Assembly: GCA_910585665.1 (NCBI GenBank)
Contig: CAJUFI010000004.1
Coordinates: 1-64,000 of the forward strand
Direction of reading: 5' to 3'
Source of the DNA: an uncultured Acetatifactor sp.
GTDB lineage: Bacteria; Bacillota; Clostridia; Lachnospirales; Lachnospiraceae
DNA length: 64,000 bases
Position numbers and translations under genes: made by a program. Below the pieces are notes generated by a model. It searched no databases and was not told where the DNA came from. It saw only the letters and a list, made by a program, of their open reading frames with translations. Numbering within the stretch: the stretch's first letter is position 1; every line of letters begins with the position of its first letter. Shown here piece by piece: positions 9,980 through 19,038 of the stretch.

Positions 9980-10594
9980 CTATTTTACCGTTATCATGTC
10001 AGATATTTTTTCGTATACGGCAGTCTTGATGCCCGGGACATTCATGATCTCCTCACAGCTCGCAAAGCCTCCGTGGGCCTCTCGGTAGGCCACAATATCC
10101 CTCGCCCTGCTCTCTCCGATTCCGGACAGCGTGCACAACGTATCCACATCTGCCGTATTGATGTTCACCAGGCCCGAGGAGCCGTCCTCGCCGGTCTCCG
10201 GCTGCCACGCCCCCTGGGCTTCCTCCTCCGTGGGGAAGTACAGCTTCTGCCCGTCGCTCACCCAATCCGCCAGATTCACGGCCTCTCTTCCGGCATCCGC
10301 TCCGAAGCCCCCCGCGGCCGCAAGGGCGTCCTCCACCCGGCTGCCCTGTGGAATCTCCACCACCCCGGGGTTCGACACAGCCCCGCACACATAGACCCGG
10401 ATAAAGGCCTCCTGCCTTTCCGTCTCCTCCGGCGTCTCTGTCACGGGAACAGACTCCTCTCCGGAAAGACTTTCCTGCCCCTGGCCCTCTGAGCCGCCGA
10501 TCAGAATCGTGCCGCCCTTGTCCCCGCAGCTGCAGCACAACAGCACGCATGCCATTGCCAGACAGGCCGCTCTCAGTTTTCTCTTCTTCATCAT
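9980..10594 (-). CDS. comEA: ComEA-like helix-hairpin-helix lipoprotein
   Basis: 204 residues. The N-terminus is a lipoprotein signal with lipobox LLCCSC rather than the plain membrane anchor of classical ComEA. An SLBB domain (about 62-120, VYVCGAVSNPGVVEIPQGSR) and a double helix-hairpin-helix (about 140-204, VNINTADVDTLCTLSGIGESRARDIVAYR) follow, the DNA-binding module of the competence receptor. The ATG is preceded by AAAGGG. A promoter is visible at 10647-10675. comEC lies 7.4 kb downstream on the same strand. It probably captures DNA at the cell surface, though HhH/SLBB secreted proteins of other function exist. Confidence 0.85.
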   Translation of the reverse strand: MMKKRKLRAACLAMACVLLCCSCGDKGGTILIGGSEGQGQESLSGEESVPVTETPEETERQEAFIRVYVCGAVSNPGVVEIPQGSRVEDALAAAGGFGADAGREAVNLADWVSDGQKLYFPTEEEAQGAWQPETGEDGSSGLVNINTADVDTLCTLSGIGESRARDIVAYREAHGGFASCEEIMNVPGIKTAVYEKISDMITVK

Positions 10595-10646
10595 AGTCCC
10601 TTTCTTTCTTCAAAAAAGGGATTGCCTCTCTATGCTGACACTCTTT

Positions 10647-10675
10647 ATTGTAATGGAAAAGTATCGTTTTTACAA
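10647..10675 (-). promoter_or_regulatory. Promoter upstream of comEA-like gene
   Basis: On the minus strand TTGTAA (-35) and TACAAT (-10) are separated by exactly 17 bp, about 50 bp before the comEA-like start codon. It is the only good sigma-A-like match in the gap between this gene and the DMT transporter, so it may drive the run down to comEC. Confidence 0.55.
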
Positions 10676-10715
10676 GTGCCTTTCAGAAATCTTCATAAAT
10701 AAATCCCGCCTTGCC

Positions 10716-11147
10716 CTACTCCCATTTGAACAGGATGATGCCGGCCACGGCCACAGCCATCCCTATGGCCTTGCGCCACTCCCAGGGCTGCTTCTCCACG
10801 CCGAACCAGCCGAAGAGCTCGATCACATAGGCCACCGCCAGCTGCGACACCACAATCAGCATCACGGCCTTCGCAGGGCCCAGCATGTCCATGCTCTTGA
10901 TGACCGTGTAAGTGATGAACGCGCCGATTGCGCCGCCTAACAGCATGTATTTCGGCTGCACCTGGAACACGTTCAAAAGGTTGCTCCTGTCCGTGCAGAG
11001 CCATGCCCCGAGACAGACGGCCAGAGCCGTCAGCTGGACGAAAGCGCTGGCGGTCCAGATGCTGGAGGACTTGGTCACCTGGGTGTTGAACACGCCCTGT
11101 ACGCTCATCAGGGCACCTGAGATCAATGCAATCAAAAAGCCAATCAT
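10716..11147 (-). CDS. DMT family small transporter (DUF606/YdcZ type)
   Basis: 143 residues, almost entirely four or five hydrophobic helices (IGFLIALISGALMSVQGVFN, AVMLIVVSQLAVAYVIELFG, AIGMAVAVAGIILF). This is the size and pattern of the DUF606/YdcZ half-length members of the drug/metabolite transporter superfamily. AAGGAAGG precedes the ATG. It is the last gene of the arginine cluster run, 77 bp after the solute-binding protein. Substrate unknown. Confidence 0.85.
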   Translation of the reverse strand: MIGFLIALISGALMSVQGVFNTQVTKSSSIWTASAFVQLTALAVCLGAWLCTDRSNLLNVFQVQPKYMLLGGAIGAFITYTVIKSMDMLGPAKAVMLIVVSQLAVAYVIELFGWFGVEKQPWEWRKAIGMAVAVAGIILFKWE

Positions 11148-11224
11148 GGATCACACCTTCCTTTCTCTTTTCTGCTAACAGTGTCTCCCATGATTGGCAA
11201 AATATGCATCTGTCTTATCCTGTG

Positions 11225-12625
11225 CTACTGTCTCGACGCGTTGATCTGTATATCTATCTGCACCGCCAGTTCCTGTACCAGCTGCGTCACGTCGGCACCG
11301 TTCCACACCTTCGAGAACAGGCCCTCCAGCTGCAGCCAGAAATTCCCCGTCTCCATCATCTTCGGCAGCGGGATGCTGTCAGCGTACTCCTCCTTGAAGA
11401 TCTGCAGCGCCCCGTTGTCCGTCTCCGTCCCCAGCTTCGCAGGCACTTTCCCCGTCCTGTCATACAGCGTTTCCGCGCACTCTCCCACCAGGTAAGCCGC
11501 AAAACGGTTGGCCAGCTCCTCATGCTGGGAATAGCTGTTGACGGCCACCCCGGTGGTGACGGACATGGAACGGCTGGAAAGCTCTGCGCTCACCTGGGGC
11601 AGCCGGGCGATTCCGTAGTCGAAGCCCAGGGCTCCGCTCTCTCTGGCCTCCGCCAGTTTCGCCACCACATCCGTCGTGGCAATGGTGAACACCAGCCTGC
11701 CCTCGCTGAAATCCTGTACGACGTTTTCGTAGTCAACCGTGTCCGATTCAATGAAAAAGAACTGGTTCAGCGCTTTATAGACTTCCAGGCACTGGATGGT
11801 CTGCGGATTGTCGATGTCAATCAGGCTCCCGTCGTCCCCGGCATCCCCGCCCACGATCATGTAATTTCCCACAATCCAATAATTATAGAAAATATCCGAC
11901 ACGTCCCATTTCATGACGTCCACTCCCTGGGGCACATCAAAGGTGTTCGCAATGTTCAGGATATGGTCCACCGTGGCGGGAACCGCGTTCAGGAAATAAT
12001 TCTCCGTGTTGGCCGCAAGCAGCGCCTCGTCCACTTCAATCCCCTGGGAGTCCTCCGTGGGCACGTCCTCTTCCTGTCCGGCTTCCAGCAGCTCCTTCAT
12101 GGCAATCTGCGAGGCCCATTCCCGCAGATACGTCTCATTGTAGACAAGGGCGCTGGTCTCGAAGAAAAGCGGGTACGCCACCTTCATGCCCTGATAAGAC
12201 ACCGCGGCCAAAGCGGCCCGGGGGAAATTCGCCTCGCTGCATACCCCCGCCACATCCTGAATCTGGGTGGCCAGCCCGGCCAGATATGCCTTCTCCAGGG
12301 AATCGTGGCTGATGAGATAGGCATCCGGCACCTGACTGGACTGGGAGGAGGCATGGTTGATTGCTTCCAGATACTCGCTCTCGGAAGTCAGCACGGGAAT
12401 GACCCTGACGTCCTCCTGCTCCCCGAAAGCCACGGCGGCGCTGCCCAGGAAATTTGTCATCGTATCATCCGTATACCAAAAGTAAATCGTCTCCTTGTCC
12501 CCGGACCAGGCCAGCGGGCCATCCGCTTCCTTCACGTCCCCTGTGCCGAAAACGCTTCCGTATAGAACGGCGGCTGTCATGACCAGCACAGCCGCCACTG
12601 CAGTCAGTCTCTTTTTCAGATGCAT
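11225..12625 (-). CDS. Extracellular solute-binding protein, sugar-type, orphan
   Basis: 466 residues from the ATG at 12625, which has AGGAG 5 bases upstream; a GTG at 12631 is the alternative. A hydrophobic N-terminus (AVAAVLVMTAAVLYGSVFG) lacks a lipobox cysteine, so it is either cleaved or membrane-anchored. The body has the periplasmic-binding-protein type 2 pattern of family 1 carbohydrate-binding proteins (IYFWYTDDTM, DAYLISHDSLEKAYLAGL, YPLFFETSALVYNETYL, SVTTGVAVNSYS). No permease or ATPase gene is adjacent. The ribosome site overlaps the argD stop codon, so its translation may be coupled to argD; a link with arginine metabolism is only contextual. Confidence 0.83.
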   Translation of the reverse strand: MHLKKRLTAVAAVLVMTAAVLYGSVFGTGDVKEADGPLAWSGDKETIYFWYTDDTMTNFLGSAAVAFGEQEDVRVIPVLTSESEYLEAINHASSQSSQVPDAYLISHDSLEKAYLAGLATQIQDVAGVCSEANFPRAALAAVSYQGMKVAYPLFFETSALVYNETYLREWASQIAMKELLEAGQEEDVPTEDSQGIEVDEALLAANTENYFLNAVPATVDHILNIANTFDVPQGVDVMKWDVSDIFYNYWIVGNYMIVGGDAGDDGSLIDIDNPQTIQCLEVYKALNQFFFIESDTVDYENVVQDFSEGRLVFTIATTDVVAKLAEARESGALGFDYGIARLPQVSAELSSRSMSVTTGVAVNSYSQHEELANRFAAYLVGECAETLYDRTGKVPAKLGTETDNGALQIFKEEYADSIPLPKMMETGNFWLQLEGLFSKVWNGADVTQLVQELAVQIDIQINASRQ

Positions 12626-12633
12626 GTCCACTC

Positions 12634-13836
12634 CTATTCCGTCTCTGACGGTTCAATGCAGCTCTCCAATATCTCAATCATTTCGTCAATATTTGCCTTT
12701 GAAATGATAAGGGGCGGCAGGAACCGGATGATATTCGGCCCGGCGTTAATCAAAATCAGGCCGTTCTCCAGCGCGCGCTCAATCACTTCCCGCACAGGGC
12801 CGTCAAATACAAGCCCCTGCATCAGGCCTGTGCCCCGTCTCTCCAGGATGCAGCCGTACCTGTCCTTCAGCTGGTCCAGGCGCTGCTCCAGATAAGGCGC
12901 GACCTCCCTTACATTCTCTATTATATGGTTCTCCTCAAATAAATCAAGCACTTTTTCGATGGCCGCACAGGCAAGGGGATTGCCGCCGTAGGTGGTTCCG
13001 TGGTCTCCTGCCTCCAGGGAATTCCGTGCTACCTCCTCCGTCATCAGGAAAGCCCCCACCGGAACGCCGCAGCCCAGAGCTTTGGCAGTGGTCATGATAT
13101 CGGGCTTCACGCCGCAGCGCTGCCAGGCGAACATATAGCCTGTCCTGCCCATGCCGCACTGAATCTCGTCCAGTATCAGGAGGATGCCCTTTTCCTGGCA
13201 GAGCGCCTTCACGCCTTTCAGGAATTCCGGCCTGGCGGGCACGATGCCGCCCTCTCCCTGCACGGGCTCCAGCAGGATGGCGCAGGTTTTGTCCGTAATC
13301 TGGCTCCTTACGCTTTCCAGGTCGTTCAGGTCAGCGAACCGCACATTGCCGATCATGGGCTCGAAGGGCTCTCTGTATTTGGGATTCCCTGTGACGGAGA
13401 GGGCCCCGAAAGTCCTGCCATGGAAGGAATGGTTCATGGCAATGATCTCATGGTCTGTGGTGCCGTCCTTTAAGTACGCATATTTGCGGGCCGCCTTGAT
13501 GGCACCTTCGATGGCCTCCGCGCCGGAGTTGGTGAAGAACACGCGATCCATGCCGGAGACATCCTTCAGCTTCTTCGCAGCCTGGATGGCCGGTAGGTTG
13601 TAGTAGTAATTGGACGTGTGGATGAGCTTGTCTATCTGGGCTTTCAGGGCATCGTTATACGCCTTGTTGCCGTATCCCAGCGCAAACACCCCGATGCCGG
13701 ACACGAAATCAAGATATTTTATACCGTCCGTGTCGTACAAGTAGACGTCGCGCCCCTTATCGAGGACAATCTGGTAACGGTTGTAGGTGTGGAGCAGTGC
13801 CTGCTCCGCTTCTTCGATATACTCCTGCATGCTCAT
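12634..13836 (-). CDS. argD: Acetylornithine aminotransferase
   Basis: 400 residues from the ATG at 13836 (AGGAGG 7 bases upstream); an in-frame upstream extension lacks this. It is a class III PLP aminotransferase: FTNSGAEAIEGAIKAAR, NHSFHGRTFGAL, LLILDEIQCGMGRTG, then the PLP lysine in TTAKALGCGVPVGAF and HGTTYGGNPLACA. It converts N-acetylglutamate semialdehyde to N-acetylornithine in arginine synthesis. It lies between argB and the solute-binding protein. Sequence alone does not exclude activity on related omega-amino substrates, but the arg context is clear. Confidence 0.95.
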   Translation of the reverse strand: MSMQEYIEEAEQALLHTYNRYQIVLDKGRDVYLYDTDGIKYLDFVSGIGVFALGYGNKAYNDALKAQIDKLIHTSNYYYNLPAIQAAKKLKDVSGMDRVFFTNSGAEAIEGAIKAARKYAYLKDGTTDHEIIAMNHSFHGRTFGALSVTGNPKYREPFEPMIGNVRFADLNDLESVRSQITDKTCAILLEPVQGEGGIVPARPEFLKGVKALCQEKGILLILDEIQCGMGRTGYMFAWQRCGVKPDIMTTAKALGCGVPVGAFLMTEEVARNSLEAGDHGTTYGGNPLACAAIEKVLDLFEENHIIENVREVAPYLEQRLDQLKDRYGCILERRGTGLMQGLVFDGPVREVIERALENGLILINAGPNIIRFLPPLIISKANIDEMIEILESCIEPSETE

Positions 13837-13909
13837 GTGTGTTCCTCCTATTTTTAGTTCCGCATATGCTGATTTGTAGTTCCGAAAAAAATTTTCGTCC
13901 TCGTCTGTT

Positions 13910-14800
13910 CTATGGCTGCTCGTTTTCTTCATCGTCTATGATGGCGGTGCCGATGCCCTGCTTGGTAAAGATTTCCAGGAGCAGGCAGTGGGGAATCCGT
14001 CCGTCCAGGATGTGGACGCGGCTCACGCCGTTTCGCACGGCCAGCGTGCAGTTGTTGAGCTTGGGCAGCATGCCGCCGCCGATATAGCCGCTTGCCACCA
14101 GCTCCTCAGCCTCGGAAGCCGTAATCCTGGAGATAAAGCCCTTTTTCTCCTTGAAGTCCTTATAGATGCCCTCGATGTCCGTCAGGAAGGCCAGCTTTTC
14201 CGCTTTCACTGCCTTGGCGATGGCGCAGGCCGCATCGTCCGCATTGATGTTGTAGGTCTGGAACTTGCTGTCCAGGCCGATGGGGGCTACGATAGGAAGG
14301 AAATCTTTCTCCAATAAATCGTACAGCACCTTGGGGTTCACATCGGTGATTTCTCCCACAAAGCCGATGTCCTGTCCGTCGGAGTATTTCTTCTCCACCT
14401 GCAGCAGGCCGCCGTCCTTGCCGCTGACGCCTACGGCTTTCACGCCCAGTTCCTGAACCATTGTGACCAGGTCTTTGTTCACTTTGTTCAGAACCATCTC
14501 CGCGATTTCCATGGTCTCGCCGTCTGTGACGCGCAGGCCGTTTACGAAGGTGGATTCCTTGCCCACTTTCCCCACCCAGCGGCTGATTTCCTTGCCGCCG
14601 CCGTGGACGATGATGGGCTTGAAGCCTACCAGTTTTAAGAGCGTCACGTCCTTTATGACATTTTTCTGCAATTCCTCATTGCTCATGGCGCTGCCGCCGT
14701 ATTTCACTACAATAATCTTACGGTTGAAACGTTGGATGTAGGGGAGCGCCTCTATGAGGACCTCGGCTTTCTGAAGTACTTTCTCCATGTCTTTTTCCAT
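13910..14800 (-). CDS. argB: Acetylglutamate kinase
   Basis: 296 residues from the ATG at 14800 with AAAGGAAA 8 bases upstream; ATGs at 14830 and 14788 are possible alternatives. It is an amino-acid kinase: VVKYGGSAM near the N-terminus, IIVHGGGKEISRW, the nucleotide-site segment NINADDAACAIAKAVKA, and GGMLPKLNNC near the C-terminus, which is typical of ArgB. It phosphorylates N-acetylglutamate, the second committed step of the acetylated arginine pathway. It follows argJ and precedes argD. Confidence 0.96.
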   Translation of the reverse strand: MEKDMEKVLQKAEVLIEALPYIQRFNRKIIVVKYGGSAMSNEELQKNVIKDVTLLKLVGFKPIIVHGGGKEISRWVGKVGKESTFVNGLRVTDGETMEIAEMVLNKVNKDLVTMVQELGVKAVGVSGKDGGLLQVEKKYSDGQDIGFVGEITDVNPKVLYDLLEKDFLPIVAPIGLDSKFQTYNINADDAACAIAKAVKAEKLAFLTDIEGIYKDFKEKKGFISRITASEAEELVASGYIGGGMLPKLNNCTLAVRNGVSRVHILDGRIPHCLLLEIFTKQGIGTAIIDDEENEQP

Positions 14801-14925
14801 GGTTCTGGTTTCCTTTCTAATTGTTGCCATTTCTCTTTTTATTTATTTCTTCCTTTTCGGAAAAGTGTTCGGCTGATATCCCAATGCCTTGTCTGCGATA
14901 CTGTTCCGGTTTTAATCAGCCGTAT

Positions 14926-16164
14926 TCAGCTTCTGTAATCCGCATTGATTTTCACATAATCATAGCTCAAATCGCAGCCCCAGGCGGTGGCCTCCGCGTC
15001 CCCCATATGCATATCCACTAAAACCGTGACTTCCGGCTCGGAAAGTATCCTTGTAGCCTCTTCTTCGCTGTAGTCGCAGGCTACGCCGTTTCCATAGATA
15101 TGAATCCTGTCCTTTTCCCAAAGGGAAGAATTTCCTTGAAAATAGAGGTCTACGTTCTCCGGGTCGAACTGTACGCCGGAATAGCCAAGGGCGCAGAGGA
15201 TTCTCCCGAAATTGGCATCGTGGCCGAAGATGGCAGCCTTGGTCAGGGAAGAGCAGATGACAGCCTTGGCCAGGGTGCGGGCGTCCTCTTTGGTGGCGGC
15301 GCCTGTGACTTTCGTCTCGAACAGGGCGGTGGCGCCTTCTCCGTCTCCCGCCATTTTCCTGGCCAGCCAGGTGGTGACGAAACGCAGGGCTTCGCGGAAT
15401 GTATCATAGGCCTCTCCCTCGGACGCGATTTCCTCATTGTCCGCAAGGCCGTTGGCCAGAATCAGCAGTGTGTCATTGGTGCTGGTGTCCCCGTCCACGG
15501 ATATCATATTGAAGGAATCCACCACATCGGCCCGCAGGGCTTTCTGGAGCATGGGTTTGGAAATCTTCAGATCCGTCGTAAGGAAACCCAGCATGGTGCA
15601 CATATTGGGATGAATCATGCCGGAGCCCTTGCACATGCCGCCAAGGGTGACGGTTTTCCCACTGATTTCAAACGTTACGGCGATTTCTTTCGGCACGGTG
15701 TCCGTGGTCATGATGGCCCTCGCCGCGTCCGATCCGGCTTCCAGGGTGTCTGATTTTACCGCTGCCAGTTTCCTTATGCCCTCTGTAAGTCTGTCCAGAG
15801 GCAGCTGCATGCCGATGACGCCGGTGGAGGCCACCAGCACGGAATCCGCAGAGATTCCCAGGGCCTCCGCCGCGCATCTGCTCTCCGCCGCGCAGCAGTC
15901 CGTCCCCTGTTTTCCGGTGCAGGCGTTGGCGATGCCGGAATTCACCACCACTGCCCGGGCAGCGGGCGACTCCTCCACGATTTTTTTATCCCATACTACC
16001 GGCGCGGCCTTTACTACATTGGAGGTAAAGGTTCCCGCCGCCGTACAGGGAGCCGTGCTGTAAATCAAAGCCATGTCCCTACGGTTCTTGTATTTTATGC
16101 CTGCCTCCACGCCCGCCGCCTGGAAGCCTTTCGCTGCGGTCACGCCGCCTTCGATTTGTTTCAC
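14926..16164 (-). CDS. argJ: Bifunctional glutamate N-acetyltransferase/ornithine acetyltransferase
   Basis: 412 residues. The self-cleavage motif with its catalytic threonine is visible as KGSGMIHPNMCTMLGFLTTD (T near 190), and SVDGDTSTNDT follows. ArgJ recycles the acetyl group from acetylornithine to glutamate; whether this one also uses acetyl-CoA cannot be read directly. The start is GTG at 16164 with GGAGGTG 5 bases upstream. It ends with the family-typical DLSYDYVKINADYRS. Upstream lies a gap of 269 bp containing an AT-rich, operator-like region. Confidence 0.96.
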   Translation of the reverse strand: MKQIEGGVTAAKGFQAAGVEAGIKYKNRRDMALIYSTAPCTAAGTFTSNVVKAAPVVWDKKIVEESPAARAVVVNSGIANACTGKQGTDCCAAESRCAAEALGISADSVLVASTGVIGMQLPLDRLTEGIRKLAAVKSDTLEAGSDAARAIMTTDTVPKEIAVTFEISGKTVTLGGMCKGSGMIHPNMCTMLGFLTTDLKISKPMLQKALRADVVDSFNMISVDGDTSTNDTLLILANGLADNEEIASEGEAYDTFREALRFVTTWLARKMAGDGEGATALFETKVTGAATKEDARTLAKAVICSSLTKAAIFGHDANFGRILCALGYSGVQFDPENVDLYFQGNSSLWEKDRIHIYGNGVACDYSEEEATRILSEPEVTVLVDMHMGDAEATAWGCDLSYDYVKINADYRS

Positions 16165-16177
16165 TTTTACACCTCCG

Positions 16178-16250
16178 TATGCGCTTCAGCGCATATACCA
16201 ATCAAAATTTGAATGTTTATTTTGTCAAATTATTCACAAACTCCACAGGT
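16178..16250 (-). promoter_or_regulatory. Possible ArgR-controlled leader of argJ
   Basis: On the minus strand this AT-rich stretch contains GTGAATAATTTGAC and ACATTCAAATTT, which resemble halves of ARG boxes, and then a perfect hairpin TATGCGCttcaGCGCATA directly before the argJ ribosome site. A -35-like TTGACA is present but no good -10 at normal spacing, so promoter assignment is uncertain. Confidence 0.35.
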
Positions 16251-16433
16251 GAATAGTCGCTTATAGCATTCCCTTTCAGATACAGGCCGGCCAGATTCGT
16301 CAGGCCCGCAAACACGCTGATGCCACCGATATTCCTCCGCCGTTTATCGCCCGAACCGCCTCTGTACCGGAGCCGCACGGGCTCAGCAGAAGAACAGACA
16401 GCCCGATGGAACGGTCTGAAAGGGACAGCACAT

Positions 16434-16898
16434 TTACCGGTTAAACGCCGTAATATTCGCCTCGTTCAACGTAAAATCGTAATAATTCAGATCCTCCCGC
16501 CTGGTCCAGCCGATGCGCTTCCAGAACGCGTTCCCAACGTCGTTGGCCGTGAAGGCGATCAGGCTGACTTTATTGATTTCCTCCGCTTTCAGGGCGTTCA
16601 TGCAGTGGACTACCATGGCTTTGCCGATGCCCTGCCTGCGCCAGTCCTCCCGGACGCACACATGGTACAGGCAGCCCCTCCTCCCGTCATGGCCGCAGAG
16701 GATGCCTCCCACAATGTCACCCTCCCTGTCCACTGCCACTACGCTGGTAGTGGGATTCCTTTTCAGGAAGCGCTCCACGCCCTCCCGGGAATCATCGATG
16801 CTGCGCATACCGAAGCCGCGAATGGTTTTCCACAGGGCATAGAGCCCCTCGTAATCTTCTGTCGTCATCGTCCTGACGGTAAATGTCTTGTCCTTCAT
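16434..16898 (-). CDS. GNAT family N-acetyltransferase
   Basis: 154 residues with the GNAT fold pattern: VRTMTTEDYEGLYALW at the N-terminus, SVVAVDREGDIVGGILCG, then the acetyl-CoA pyrophosphate loop VREDWRRQGIGKAMV and ANDVGNAFWKRIGWTRRED. GGAG precedes the ATG. It lies between argJ and the PPOX-like gene inside the arginine cluster. Substrate unknown; because ArgJ is present it need not supply N-acetylglutamate. Confidence 0.88.
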   Translation of the reverse strand: MKDKTFTVRTMTTEDYEGLYALWKTIRGFGMRSIDDSREGVERFLKRNPTTSVVAVDREGDIVGGILCGHDGRRGCLYHVCVREDWRRQGIGKAMVVHCMNALKAEEINKVSLIAFTANDVGNAFWKRIGWTRREDLNYYDFTLNEANITAFNR

Positions 16899-17174
16899 CT
16901 TTCCACTCCGTGGCCGTCTTTTCGACTTCTGTCCTCCCGGCTTTTTCTATCAGCGCTATGTATATTTTATGCACTCTATACATTCTGCGCCGCAGAAAGC
17001 CGGGGCAAGAAATTCTTTTCCGCTTCCGGCAATTTTTTGCCTTTCTGCTCAGGCGGCGCTTTTAAACTTCAATAGTATACACCGTTTTCCCGGAAAGGGC
17101 AACGCTATTTTCCATTTCTATCCAATTCTATTGATATCCGGCGATTATCCAACTCTGATTCCGCTCTTCTTTCG

Positions 17175-17606
17175 TTATCCGCGGAAATCTATGTCATATC
17201 TGGTGCCATGATGGAACAGCGTCCCCTCGGCAAGCCGGATGCGCAGAAGGCAAGTGGCAGGGTCATCCTCATTCGTATGTCCGTTGCCGTACCATTCCGC
17301 AAAAACTGTCCTCAGTTTGGACATGATTTCCTCATTTTCCTTTGCCCTGACATGGCCCAGGTTCTCGCCGGTGCCATGGGCAGTGAACCACTCGCCGCAT
17401 ATGGCCACAGCCGGATTCTTTGCAATCTGTCTCATTTTGTTGGACTTGGCATACGTGACGACATAGAACGCGCCGTCCTCGTAGTAGCTGTTCACAATCC
17501 GCACGAAAGGTCTGCCCTCCTCCACGGTGGCGACGGAAAGCAGCGTGTCGCATCCGAATCTTTCATCCATGATTTCCGCGGTTTCTTTCGAAAGTTTCTC
17601 TCCCAT
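17175..17606 (-). CDS. Pyridoxamine 5'-phosphate oxidase-like flavoprotein
   Basis: 143 residues from the ATG at 17606 (GGAG 6 bases upstream); in-frame alternatives at 17618 (ATG) and 17666 (GTG) have weaker ribosome sites. The split-barrel pattern of the PPOX-like superfamily is seen in TLLSVATVEEGRPFVRIVN, FYVVTYAKSNKMRQIAKNP and AICGEWFTAHGTGENLGHV. Such proteins bind FMN or a related cofactor; the actual reaction cannot be assigned. It is inserted between argC and the GNAT gene. Confidence 0.8.
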   Translation of the reverse strand: MGEKLSKETAEIMDERFGCDTLLSVATVEEGRPFVRIVNSYYEDGAFYVVTYAKSNKMRQIAKNPAVAICGEWFTAHGTGENLGHVRAKENEEIMSKLRTVFAEWYGNGHTNEDDPATCLLRIRLAEGTLFHHGTRYDIDFRG

Positions 17607-17707
17607 TTTCTTCTCCATTTTTCTCTGTGATGCCGGTAAGTCTCCCTGAATCATTTGAGGTTCCACATAATGGCATTATTCTTCCTGGTCATTGATGCTT
17701 TCCGCGC

Positions 17708-18766
17708 TTACGGGAAACAGGGCACCAGTTCCAGACCCTCGCTCTCTTTCAGGCCGAACAGCAGATTCATGTTCTGCACCGCCTGTCCGGCGGCTCCTTT
17801 TACCAGATTGTCCAGCGCTCCCATCATAATGACGCGACCTGTCCTTTCATCGATGACGAAACCTACATCCACGTAATTGCTGCCCTCCACCCATTTGGTC
17901 TCGGGGCAGATGCCTTTGTCCAGGATACGGACGAATTTCTCTTTCCCATAATATTTGTCATAAGCGGCGCGGATTTCCTCCCACGCGGGCAGGGTGCCGT
18001 CCGCTTTCCTCTTCAGCTTCGCGTATTCCGTCACCAGGATGCCCCGGTTCATAGGTACCAGGTGCGGGGTAAAGTTGACGGTCACTTCGCAGCCGCCCGC
18101 AATAGAAAGCTGTTCCTCAATCTCGGGAGTATGCCGATGGGTGGCCACGCCGTATGCCTTGATATTCTCGTTCACCTCACAGAACAGGTTTGGCACTTTG
18201 GCTCCCCGCCCCGCACCGGAGGTTCCGGATTTCGCGTCCACAATCAGGGTGTCCACATCAATCAGCCCCTCTTTGACCAGCGGATACGCGGTCAGGATGG
18301 AACAGGTGGTATAGCAGCCCGGATTTGCCACCAGCCGGGTGCCCTCCGTAATCTGGTTCCGATTCACCTCGCAGAGACCATACACTGCTTCCGGAATGAA
18401 CTGGGGGGATTTATGTTCTATGCCGTACCATTTTTCGTATACTGCCACATCCTTGATGCGGTAGTCTGCGGAAAGGTCTACGATTTTTACCTTTGACAGA
18501 ATCTCCTCCGTCAGAAGCCCCGCCAGGAATCCCTGGGGCGTGGCCGTGAAGATGACGTCCGCCTGCTCAGCCAGCTGAGCCAGATTGTCATCTCTGCACA
18601 CATTCTCCACGATTCGGAACATGTTCTGATATACTTCATAGTATTTCTTGTCTATGTAGCTGCGGGAACCGTACCAGACGATTTCCGCTTCCCTGTGGTT
18701 CATCAAAATCCTTACCAGCTCGCTTCCCGCGTAACCGGTTGCACCGATAATTCCTGCTTTTATCAT
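17708..18766 (-). CDS. argC: N-acetyl-gamma-glutamyl-phosphate reductase
   Basis: 352 residues from the ATG at 18766, with GAGGAGAAG upstream and the NAD(P)-binding GIIGATGYAGSELVRIL directly following. The catalytic cysteine is in VANPGCYTT and the substrate-binding stretch is DAKSGTSGAGR. It reduces N-acetylglutamyl phosphate to the semialdehyde. First gene of the argC-argJ-argB-argD run; the upstream 100 bp contain the likely ArgR-controlled promoter. Confidence 0.96.
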   Translation of the reverse strand: MIKAGIIGATGYAGSELVRILMNHREAEIVWYGSRSYIDKKYYEVYQNMFRIVENVCRDDNLAQLAEQADVIFTATPQGFLAGLLTEEILSKVKIVDLSADYRIKDVAVYEKWYGIEHKSPQFIPEAVYGLCEVNRNQITEGTRLVANPGCYTTCSILTAYPLVKEGLIDVDTLIVDAKSGTSGAGRGAKVPNLFCEVNENIKAYGVATHRHTPEIEEQLSIAGGCEVTVNFTPHLVPMNRGILVTEYAKLKRKADGTLPAWEEIRAAYDKYYGKEKFVRILDKGICPETKWVEGSNYVDVGFVIDERTGRVIMMGALDNLVKGAAGQAVQNMNLLFGLKESEGLELVPCFP

Positions 18767-18847
18767 TTTCTTCTCCTCATTTCCGCCCTGCTCCATTTTG
18801 CACACCGCTCAGCGAATATTTGAGCCGGAGCAAGTACGCCTTACGTT

Positions 18848-18926
18848 AGTATAACACATTTTGCATAAAAGTCCATATCTTTTTATTTTTATGCAAGTAT
18901 TTTTATTTTTATGTATATTTATTCAT
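18848..18926 (-). promoter_or_regulatory. argC promoter with ARG-box-like elements
   Basis: Minus-strand reading: ATGAATAAATATACA (18912-18926), close to the Firmicutes ARG box; a perfect 10-bp inverted repeat TTGCATAAAA...TTTTATGCAA (18887-18896 and 18861-18870); and a -10-like TATACT (18848-18853) with TGGACT 16 bp upstream. Arrayed AT-rich boxes overlapping a promoter are what ArgR/AhrC repression sites look like. Inference from motif shape only. Confidence 0.5.
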
Positions 18927-19038
18927 CACTTCCGTGAGAAGTCACACTTGTCTTCCAGAAGCCGAAACTGCTTCAAGGCTGCTTCGAAGCTGCTTCATTC
19001 CAACTTTCCGGTGCACGAAATAACTTGTTACATTATCG

